Assembly: GCA_963844055.1 (NCBI GenBank)
Contig: CAWJMN010000002.1
Span: 1,612,001 to 1,676,000, forward strand
From: CAWJMN01 sp963844055
GTDB lineage: Bacteria > Planctomycetota > Planctomycetia > Pirellulales > Pirellulaceae
Reading direction: 5' to 3'
DNA length: 64,000 bases
The notes below the pieces were generated by a model. It was not told the origin of the DNA and made no database searches. It was given only the letters and a program-made list of their open reading frames with translations. Numbering within the stretch: position 1 is the first letter of the stretch; every line of letters begins with the position of its first letter. Shown in pieces: positions 17,868 to 25,005 of the stretch. The position numbers were made by a program, and so were the translations under genes.

Positions 17868-19349
17868 ATGAGCACTTCCCGCTATCCCTTGCTCTTTCAG
17901 ATCAATACCCGCGTCTGGTTGACAGAACTCTCGCGGTCACTTGGACGGCCCGTTACGCTCGACGATATTCCCGACGCCGATCTCGATCACCTAGCCGAAA
18001 AGGGATTCGAGTGGATTTGGTTGCTCAGCGTTTGGCAGACCGGTCCGGGGGCACAGCAAGTCTCACGCACCAATGCCGAGTGGCGCCACGAATTCCAAGA
18101 GACACTACCAGACTTACGCGAGGAGGATATCGCTGGCTCGGGCTTCGCGATCACTTCCTATACAGTACATAAGGACCTTGGCGGCGACGAAGCACTGGCC
18201 CGAATTCGCGAACGGCTCCGCAAGCGTGGACTCAGACTGATGCTTGACTTCGTGCCCAATCACATGGGGCTCGATCATCCCTGGATCGATGAGCACCCGG
18301 ACTATTTCATCAAGGGAACGGAACTCGACCTGTCGCGTACTCCGCAGAATTATACCTGGGTCAAATGCAAGAGCGGCAACCTTGTGCTTGCACACGGACG
18401 CGACCCCTACTTTCCCGGCTGGCCTGATACCCTGCAGCTCAATTACGCGAACCCTGCTACCCAGGAAGCAATGATCGGCGAACTAACACGGATTGCCGGT
18501 CAATGCGATGGTGTTCGCTGCGACATGGCGATGCTGGTTTTGCCAGACGTTTTCGAACGCACCTGGGGCCAGCGTGCGCCACTCTTTTGGCCAACGGCAA
18601 CCCAACGTGTGCGAGAGCGAGTTCCCGGCTTCCTCTTCATGGCTGAGGTTTACTGGGACCTCGAATGGACGCTCCAACAACAGGGCTTTGACTACGCTTA
18701 CGACAAGCGACTTTACGATCGCCTCCGAGAAGGCCATGCACGGCCCGTACGCGAGCATTTTCACGCCGGCTTCGACTACCAAGACAAGCTTGCCCGCTTC
18801 CTGGAAAACCACGATGAACCGCGAGCAGCGGCGACGTTTTCTTCGGAAATACATCAGGCGGCGGCCGTCATCACATTCCTGTCGCCTGGCCTGCGATTCT
18901 TCCATCAGGGACAGTTCGAGGGGAAAACGAAACGAATCTCGCCCCATCTTGTCCGAGGCCCACAGGAGCCCCCTGATGAAACCTTGAAACAGTTTTACGA
19001 TCGCCTGCTTGCGGTGCTTCAACAGCCCGTCGTCCGCAACGGTCAATGGCAATTACTTGAATGCACTCCAGGTTGGGAGGGAAATTGGACGAATGACTGC
19101 TTCTTGGTTTTTGCTTGGCAAAGCACGCACGGAGAAGCTCTCGTCGTCGCCGTGAACTATTCGCCTCATCAGAGTCAATGCCATGTTCGGTTGCCGTTCG
19201 CGAACCTCGCCGGCAATCTATGGCAATTGCAGGATCAACTCCGCCAAGCTAGCTACGATTGGAATGGCGACGATCTACTGGGGCGCGGGCTGTACCTAGA
19301 CATGGCTCCTTGGCAGGCCTCAGTGTTCTCTCTAGTGAAGCGCGGCTAA
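17868..19349 (+). CDS. Alpha-amylase family (GH13) glycosyl hydrolase
   Basis: 493-residue GH13 (beta/alpha)8 enzyme lacking a signal peptide. Conserved regions: DFVPNHMGLDHPW (region I), GVRCDMAML with the nucleophile Asp near residue 219, FMAEVYW with the acid/base Glu near 260, and FLENHDEPRAA with the third Asp near 316. A C-terminal beta-sandwich follows (residues about 395-493). It is preceded closely by the GH63-like gene, so the two probably act on one pathway. Whether it is a hydrolase, transglycosylase or glucosyltransferase cannot be told from motifs alone. Confidence 0.92.
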   Translation: MSTSRYPLLFQINTRVWLTELSRSLGRPVTLDDIPDADLDHLAEKGFEWIWLLSVWQTGPGAQQVSRTNAEWRHEFQETLPDLREEDIAGSGFAITSYTVHKDLGGDEALARIRERLRKRGLRLMLDFVPNHMGLDHPWIDEHPDYFIKGTELDLSRTPQNYTWVKCKSGNLVLAHGRDPYFPGWPDTLQLNYANPATQEAMIGELTRIAGQCDGVRCDMAMLVLPDVFERTWGQRAPLFWPTATQRVRERVPGFLFMAEVYWDLEWTLQQQGFDYAYDKRLYDRLREGHARPVREHFHAGFDYQDKLARFLENHDEPRAAATFSSEIHQAAAVITFLSPGLRFFHQGQFEGKTKRISPHLVRGPQEPPDETLKQFYDRLLAVLQQPVVRNGQWQLLECTPGWEGNWTNDCFLVFAWQSTHGEALVVAVNYSPHQSQCHVRLPFANLAGNLWQLQDQLRQASYDWNGDDLLGRGLYLDMAPWQASVFSLVKRG

Positions 19350-19435
19350 TACGCACAATAATTTACGATGCTCTTGGCGTTGCTGGAAACGATGGGCAGT
19401 TTATACATGCCCCGCACGGATTGCATGAGGATGCG

Positions 19436-20122
19436 ATGATCGCAATGTCGACAGAACCTGTGCCTCCTCCATCGCCACCGCCGGTTGTCGCCATTAGCGG
19501 AATGATCTTTTCCGGGCTGTTTATCATCAGCCTGGTGATCCTCCGAGTCGCTGTTCCGGCGGATCCTGCGGACCCTGGCGTTTGGCTAACCGATCCGGTG
19601 TCTCGGAAGTGGATCAGCCTTGCACTGAACCTGTTTCCATTCTCTGGACTTGCGTTCCTCTATTTTATGGGAGTGTTACGCAATCGCATCGGCGAACTCG
19701 AAGATCGATTCTTTGCGACCGTCTTTCTAGGAAGTGGTTTGTTATTTGTTGCGATGCTATTCACTTGCGGCGCCATCTCGCAGGGCTTGTTGGGTGTTTT
19801 CGGCACTGGAGGGCCGCCTCCGGGAGGAAGTGAAACTTATGCCGTGGGAAGGCGAATTGTATATACACTGTTGACAACCTTCGGACTGAAAATGGCGGCG
19901 GTGTTCATGCTCGTCACATCAATAATCGGCTACCGCACGGCCGTACTGTCACGATGGGTAACGTTCATCGGCTTCGCGGTTGCTCTGGTATTCCTCTTGG
20001 CAGTCACCGCCATTCCCTGGCTCGCCATACTGTTTCCGAGCTGGGTACTGCTCGTGAGCTTGTGGATTCTCATTGCCGACCTACGCCAATCGCGAAAAGA
20101 AACACGCCCTGAGGAAAAGTAA
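19436..20122 (+). CDS. Integral membrane protein, six predicted helices
   Basis: About 228 residues from the ATG at 19436, which has GAGG 5 nt upstream; an alternative ATG lies at 19445. A longer frame back to 19259 would overlap the GH13 gene and adds non-membrane sequence. After a Pro-rich cytoplasmic start (PPPSPPPVV) there are six hydrophobic segments separated by short loops, one with a GTGGPPPGGSET stretch. No recognised domain. Likely the last gene of the glycan cluster (86 nt after the GH13 gene), function unknown. Confidence 0.75.
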   Translation: MIAMSTEPVPPPSPPPVVAISGMIFSGLFIISLVILRVAVPADPADPGVWLTDPVSRKWISLALNLFPFSGLAFLYFMGVLRNRIGELEDRFFATVFLGSGLLFVAMLFTCGAISQGLLGVFGTGGPPPGGSETYAVGRRIVYTLLTTFGLKMAAVFMLVTSIIGYRTAVLSRWVTFIGFAVALVFLLAVTAIPWLAILFPSWVLLVSLWILIADLRQSRKETRPEEK

Positions 20123-20172
20123 AGCCGAGCTTGATAGCGCCACTCCTAATGCCGAAGGATCGGGATATCAGC

Positions 20173-20643
20173 CTAGGCATGTGGCACGCCAAACTCTCCG
20201 ATCAGTGGATGTTCCAAATCCACAAAATCCTGCCATTTCATGCGAATCGCCTCACTATGGCGATTGCCTTCGAACGTGATCTCGTCACAGCACGATAGCG
20301 ACTTATCTACCAGCGTCAGCATCCGATGCATCGTTCCAAACGGTGGCACAGCCCCCAATTCGCTGTCCGGACAATGTTCTGCCAACTGCGATTCCGTTGC
20401 CAGCTCTACGGCAGCACCTCCTAGCATTTGACTGACACGCTTCACGTCAACTTGGTGCGTCGCTGGCAGCAGTGCGACGGCGAATCGAAACCCATGGTCC
20501 AGTCGCAGCACAACCGTCTTGCCGACTTTGCAACCAGGAACATGCACGGCCGCAGCCATGTGCTGGGCGTCAAAAGTCTCTGGATGTTGCAGCAATTCAA
20601 AGGGCTTGCCGTGCTGCTTCAGGTAATCTTGTACGTTCATCAC
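20173..20643 (-). CDS. YbaK/EbsC-family aminoacyl-tRNA deacylase
   Basis: 156 residues with the YbaK/ProX fold: it hydrolyses mischarged aminoacyl-tRNA in trans. Diagnostic parts are GCKVGKTVVLRLD (about 35-48), which holds the catalytic Lys, the AVALLPATHQVD strand, and GAVPPFGTMH (about 99-108), a hallmark glycine/proline loop. The start is one of two adjacent ATGs (20643 or 20640). The gene is convergent with the membrane protein and stands alone. Confidence 0.85.
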   Translation of the reverse strand: MMNVQDYLKQHGKPFELLQHPETFDAQHMAAAVHVPGCKVGKTVVLRLDHGFRFAVALLPATHQVDVKRVSQMLGGAAVELATESQLAEHCPDSELGAVPPFGTMHRMLTLVDKSLSCCDEITFEGNRHSEAIRMKWQDFVDLEHPLIGEFGVPHA

Positions 20644-21169
20644 ACACCTACAGTCGTTTATCGTTTTGGCAAGTTGGGAAGTCTAAGGGAAGGGTGGTCG
20701 CAAACCACGATCTGCCCTCTGCAAGCTGCATAGGGGCATTTTTCATCGAGGAACGCACCCTCTTCTTTACGCAACTTATATGCCAAACAGCAGCGTCTCT
20801 TAACCGATGTCAGCCGTACGCAATTTGGAATCCCCATGAACTTCCTGGCGTGCGAAATCGCGCAGCACGGACACAGACGGTGTGCGGTTATGGAACTTTT
20901 TCCGGCACCGATTGCGGCCGATTCACCTTAGGGGCGAATTAGCGCGGGGAAAGAGAATGTCCCCGGCAGCCCACAAGTGTGTAAGCCGCAAGACGCCGAC
21001 TCGGCATAAGCTCCTGGCCTGCCACGTGCTCTGCCATCGCCAAGGTGATCGCTGTGGCTGAGTTCACCATCAAACACTACTGGGGGATTTCTATGGCAGG
21101 CAAAGTGGTCGCCCCCTGTTTCGTTTCTAAAGCCCAAGGGTCGCAGAATCTAAAGCACGGGCGTATGGG
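20644..21169. other. Gene-free region
   Basis: About 525 bp between the YbaK-like gene start and a doubtful small frame at 21170. I see no coding, RNA or repeat feature that I can support; it should contain the promoter of the YbaK-like gene. Confidence 0.4.
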
Positions 21170-21358
21170 CTACGTCCCTTCATCCTGTCGCTTCTTGATC
21201 GCTGTTCTTTCCTCTTCGCCCCAAGACCGATGCCGGTCGAGCAATCGTTTTAGATTCCGATCTTGGTAGTATTCATAGGGTGTGACCTCGTTTCCTCTCC
21301 CCTGAACTTCATGTGGACTCTCCGGAGGAAAGCCGACACTTTGCCAGAATTCGGTCAA
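21170..21358 (-). CDS. Possible small gene or gene remnant
   Basis: 62 codons encoding a charged, helix-rich C terminus (PYEYYQDRNLKRLLDRHRSW, then an E/K-rich tail). The only start is a TTG and the frame stays open upstream into the terminal repeat of the element at 21377, so it may be the 3' end of a gene truncated by that element. No family recognised. Confidence 0.3.
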   Translation of the reverse strand: MTEFWQSVGFPPESPHEVQGRGNEVTPYEYYQDRNLKRLLDRHRSWGEEERTAIKKRQDEGT

Positions 21359-21376
21359 CGCTATTGGTCCGTTGAG

Positions 21377-21584
21377 CGCCGGGTGCCACTGCTTGCTTGT
21401 CTAGCAGTGCAATCACAGCCTGGGCTTACCTGCCAGCAACGGAACATCAGTCCGTGAACGTGCCCTACTTCATGATTGTGCTTGATCGTCTTGTGATGAG
21501 CCGTAACCATACCGTCACAGAATCCTCATCACCGCCCGCTGGAAACCTTCACACTGCTGGACAAGCCAGCAGTGGCACTCGGTG
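21377..21584. repeat. MITE-like element with 33-bp terminal inverted repeats
   Basis: The left end (21377-21409) and the inverted right end (21552-21584) match at 29 of 33 positions. Each end also contains its own near-palindromic hairpin (CACTGCTGG / CCAGCAGTG). The 208-bp interior has no coding capacity. A related left end plus about 40 bp of interior recurs at 27396. This fits a non-autonomous transposable or REP-like element; no target-site duplication was identified by eye. Confidence 0.6.
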
Positions 21585-21710
21585 AGTTGTCACTCGATAC
21601 GAACACTACGCTTTTCTCTTCCTTGCTTTTGCTAGAATCGCTTGCTTATTGATCGTCCTCAGAAGGTTTTGAAATTGCCTCTAGACTGCTATGTCAATTC
21701 CTGAAGATGC

Positions 21711-22049
21711 CTATTGTTCAGCCTGCTGGACGGAATCAACTATCAGGCGGATATTAAGCCTCTTTCCAATCTCCTTCCATCTCGAAAAAATGAAATCGAC
21801 TTCTTCGGCGTTTTCCGTTGACGTCGTGACGTTCTTGTTTAGTCGTTCAAGGACATGTGGAGGATCGAAAAGTATGTGAATAGAGTCAGCAAAGATCTTT
21901 TCCTGACAAGTTGAAAATGCATATAGCCAATGCGCCTGCATCAATAAGTTCTCTAAGGCGCACATATGACCTGTAAAATCAGTTGGACATGTATATATCT
22001 CGTTAATCTGTTTTACTATCTGATTAATTATCTGCACATTTGATTTCAT
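21711..22049 (-). CDS. Hypothetical protein, 112 residues
   Basis: Unrecognised soluble protein, mostly alpha-helical by composition (IINQIVKQINEIY, ENLLMQAHWLYAFSTC, FSRWKEIGKRLNIRLIVD). The base composition is clearly more AT-rich than its neighbours, suggesting recent acquisition. It stands alone between the MITE-like element and a gene-free stretch. The start ATG at 22049 has only a weak ribosome site. Confidence 0.65.
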   Translation of the reverse strand: MKSNVQIINQIVKQINEIYTCPTDFTGHMCALENLLMQAHWLYAFSTCQEKIFADSIHILFDPPHVLERLNKNVTTSTENAEEVDFIFSRWKEIGKRLNIRLIVDSVQQAEQ

Positions 22050-22670
22050 AGGATCAAATACCTTTTTTCATGCTTTTGCTAATCTGGAAGTCCAGGAGTG
22101 CTGCAACCGCAAGCAGTTCTAGCTGCGTAAAGTACTTTCAGTCGTTCGTGTTTGCCCGCATTATCAGGGCTGTTCGCATACGCCTTTATGCAAGATTCAA
22201 GTGTTCCCCTCACGTATGTCTTACACATTGAGCGACGTCACGTGGTTCTAGGAACTGATCTCCTGGCAAAGTATCAGCGAGAGCACCCCCGGGCAGTGTA
22301 AGCATGGTCGCTATTATTGATGCTCGTATTGTAAGATAGCGCACGGGAACGTGTCACGCTAGATTTGGCCGATGAATGGATGGGCCGTGAGGTGCTGCAG
22401 CAGGTTGGATATTGTCCCGTGTCGCTGCCCAGAGTGGTCGCTCTCCGCAGAGCGTTGCGAGAAACATCATGCGGGCCTAACAAATAGATTTTACTCCGCC
22501 ACATTCCGCGGCTCAAAACGCAACGGGTTCCATCAGGAGCGCATCGCTGATAGAACGCCCGCCGTCGCCCGTACCCATGCTGGCCTCCTGCTGCAATTTC
22601 AGGGTAAAGCTGTTAACCTGATGTGGGTATTGCGAGCCCCTTATTAATTCTGTGCCACTTTAAGCGTGCC
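22050..22670. other. Gene-free region upstream of sigma factor
   Basis: About 620 bp with only short open frames that lack ribosome sites and protein character. It should hold the sigma-factor promoter; no clear -35/-10 pair or repeat was found. Confidence 0.4.
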
Positions 22671-23288
22671 ATGAGCGACGACGAGCAAATCCTGGCTGAG
22701 CGCGTTCGAGCCCACGAAGTGGCGGCTCTGGCTGACTATTTGAATCTCAAACGGAAGCCACTCTCGGCGTACATCCAAAAAGAACTGGGCGTCGCCCTGC
22801 AACGCAAGGTCGAAGTTGACGACATTTTCCAGGAAGTGAGCGTTGAAGCGGTTCGCACGCTGCCCGAGGCGAACTTCGACCATCGCGAGGTCTTTTCGTG
22901 GCTTTGTCAGCTGGCCGAGCGGCGAATCATTGACGCCCATCGTCATCATTTTGGTGCCCAGAAGCGGGACGCGGGACGCGAAGTGGCGCTGGGCACCCCT
23001 GGGGGCGATGATGCTCCCCATGCCGCCATGATCGACCTTCTTGTGGTCTCCATGACTACCGCAACGGAAGCTCTTTCGCGTAACCAAAAGGAGCTGCACC
23101 TGCTGGCCGCACTCGAAAAGCTCCCGGGGGAGCAGCGAGACGCCCTGCGAATGCGCTATGTCGATGGCCTCCCCTCAAAAGAAATCGCGGCCAAACTCGG
23201 CAAGACCGATGGTGCAATCCGCGTCCTTCTGACTCGCTCGCTAGCGCAGTTGCAGAAGCTTCTTAGCCCGGAAGATGCACCACGATAA
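22671..23288 (+). CDS. ECF-type RNA polymerase sigma factor
   Basis: 205-residue sigma-70 family protein starting at ATG 22671 (MSDDEQILAERV); an earlier start at 22623 would add unrelated residues. Region 2 includes VDDIFQEVSVEAVRTLP (about 58-74) and FSWLCQLAERRIIDAHR. Region 4 holds the helix-turn-helix LPGEQRDALRMRYVDGLPSK (145-164), continuing EIAAKLGKTDGAIRVLLTRS. The proline/glycine-containing linker is typical. No anti-sigma gene lies next to it; the next gene is a secreted CARDB protein 230 nt downstream, a possible target. Confidence 0.88.
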   Translation: MSDDEQILAERVRAHEVAALADYLNLKRKPLSAYIQKELGVALQRKVEVDDIFQEVSVEAVRTLPEANFDHREVFSWLCQLAERRIIDAHRHHFGAQKRDAGREVALGTPGGDDAPHAAMIDLLVVSMTTATEALSRNQKELHLLAALEKLPGEQRDALRMRYVDGLPSKEIAAKLGKTDGAIRVLLTRSLAQLQKLLSPEDAPR

Positions 23289-23517
23289 GCCCTGCCGGCG
23301 ACGTCGCGTCAAGCAAAAAGCAACGTTTTATTACCCCCGTCTGCGATTTTCTAATTCGGGGGAATCCGCTGAAAAGTGGCCGGTTTCTGCCAAAAACAAT
23401 ATTTTGGCATTTCGGGTGTAACAAATCGGGACGCTTCACGCCTGGGCTAAGTATGGAAGGAACGGCAATGGTCGCCGAGATCTTCCCAGACCCATCCCCC
23501 AGAAACCGAGGTGTCCC

Positions 23518-24795
23518 ATGTTGAAGATCCTGAAGAATGTGAAAAGCAAAGTTGTTGTTCTCTTGGTTGCCGGAGCTCTAGCTCCCCAAGCTGCCTTCGC
23601 TGGCCACGGTGGCGGTCATGGAGGCGGGAACGGTGGTGGACATGGCGGTGGGAACGGTGGTGGACATGGCGGTGGGAACGGCGGCGGCCACGGTGGCGGA
23701 CAGCAGCACATCCCACAAATGCAGAACATGCAACAGGTTCAGCGGTTTGCACCCTCCAACGGTCCTGTCATTGCCGCGAAGAATGGGAACACCGGTTTTA
23801 CGGGGATTGGCCTTCCTAGCCCCCAACAAAAGCATATGGGTGGCCAGATGATGTCGCTAACCGTTCCCAAGAACTCGCTCCCCAATCAGTCCATGAGTCT
23901 GACTCAGACGAATAATCTCAAGCACCTGAATTTGTCTTCGGCTTCGATCCCACAAGAAAAGTTGCATCCATTCCCTGGTTTGCCTACCAACTTCGATCCG
24001 GTCAAAAAGAACATCGGTCATCCAGCGAGCGACTTGATCAAATTGAAGTCCCCGATCGGGTCCCTACCAAACTTTCCCGCCAACCCAGTTGGACCCATTG
24101 GTCCTGTCAAGCCTCCAGTTGGGCCGATTGGCCCTGTCGGTCCTATCAATCCAGTTCCTCCAGTAACGCCTCCAGTGACACCTCCGATGACGCCTCCTAC
24201 CGCTCCTACGACACCAACCTCGCCTGGTTGCGGCTTGCCTTGGCTCTTCCCCGTCGGGCTTGGTGGATACGGAAATAGCTACAGCAATTGCTATGGGAAT
24301 GGATACGGCAATGGTGGTTATTATTCGAGTGGCTACTGTGCACCCGTGGTGGCACCTGCTCCTGTGGTGATTCCTAACAATGCAGTTGCCCCTGTGAATT
24401 ATGTTGCCGCAGCTGGAAGCGTCGATTTGGTGCTCGAAGACATTCATCTGCTGGAGCCTGCCACGTTAGTCGCCGGCCCTGCCTATCGGGTGAAGTTCCG
24501 CAATCAAGGCCTTGCTACTGCCGGGGCATTTCGAGTCGGGGTCATTGCCGCCTTGGAAGGTAAGATGACCGATTCCCATGCTGTGGTCGATGTCTTGGGC
24601 CTGGAAGCTGGCCAGTCGGTAGAAATCGCCCTCCGTCTACCTCAGTCCGCCATGCAGTTGGTCTCGGCCAACGGCCAAGTGACTGCCTTCGATACACTGG
24701 CGGTGATGGTTGATGTTGACGGAATCGTCAATGAAAGTGACAAGGCCAACAATGGAGCTGCCATCGCTCGCAGCTCACTGGAGGCTGCTCGATAG
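23518..24795 (+). CDS. Secreted Gly/His- and Pro-rich protein with C-terminal CARDB domain
   Basis: 425-residue exported protein. The signal peptide ends near APQAAFA (residue 28). Residues 29-62 are a Gly-His-Gly-Gly-Gly/Asn repeat encoded by 24-bp tandem DNA repeats (about 23626-23697). A low-complexity stretch with PVGPIGP and PVTPP repeats (about 185-235) and a Tyr/Gly/Asn-rich loop follow. The C terminus (about 300-425) is one CARDB-type beta-sandwich (FRNQGLATAGAFRVGV ... VDVDGIVNESDKANN), an adhesion-like domain. The His-rich repeat could bind metal; that is inference. A strong terminator follows. Confidence 0.85.
   Translation: MLKILKNVKSKVVVLLVAGALAPQAAFAGHGGGHGGGNGGGHGGGNGGGHGGGNGGGHGGGQQHIPQMQNMQQVQRFAPSNGPVIAAKNGNTGFTGIGLPSPQQKHMGGQMMSLTVPKNSLPNQSMSLTQTNNLKHLNLSSASIPQEKLHPFPGLPTNFDPVKKNIGHPASDLIKLKSPIGSLPNFPANPVGPIGPVKPPVGPIGPVGPINPVPPVTPPVTPPMTPPTAPTTPTSPGCGLPWLFPVGLGGYGNSYSNCYGNGYGNGGYYSSGYCAPVVAPAPVVIPNNAVAPVNYVAAAGSVDLVLEDIHLLEPATLVAGPAYRVKFRNQGLATAGAFRVGVIAALEGKMTDSHAVVDVLGLEAGQSVEIALRLPQSAMQLVSANGQVTAFDTLAVMVDVDGIVNESDKANNGAAIARSSLEAAR
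23626..23697 (+). repeat. 24-bp tandem repeat inside coding sequence
   Basis: About three copies of a 24-bp unit encoding Asn-Gly-Gly-Gly-His-Gly-Gly-Gly. Copies 1 and 2 are almost identical at the nucleotide level and the last is diverged. Likely length-variable by slippage without changing frame. Confidence 0.7.
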
Positions 24796-24835
24796 TGAAC
24801 TCCCCACCTCCAAGGCTCATCGAGTCCCAAACTGC

Positions 24836-24888
24836 ACCGCAACGTCGGCTGGCCACCTGAGGCTAGACGACGTTGTGGTTTTTTTTTT
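24836..24888 (+). terminator. Strong rho-independent terminator
   Basis: Left arm 24836-24850 and right arm 24865-24879 form a 15-bp stem with one G-U pair and one mismatch, followed by an uninterrupted run of ten T residues (24879-24888). It ends the CARDB-protein transcript. Confidence 0.85.
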
Positions 24889-25005
24889 GCGCTCAGCGGG
24901 AACCAGTTCGCCCCAGTCCCCCTGGCGGTGTTATACTAAGGCCGATGAATTATCGGGGCCTAACACTCTACAGGCGAAGGGGTGTCTTCAACGGGATCGG
25001 AGTGA

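Noticed and set aside
19259..19435. N-terminal extension of the six-helix membrane protein
   Set aside because: It overlaps the GH13 gene by 91 nt and has no hydrophobic or conserved character; GAGG precedes the ATG at 19436.
23601..23702. Short tandem repeats resembling a CRISPR-like array
   Set aside because: The 24-bp units are contiguous, have no spacers and are in frame within the Gly-His-rich protein.
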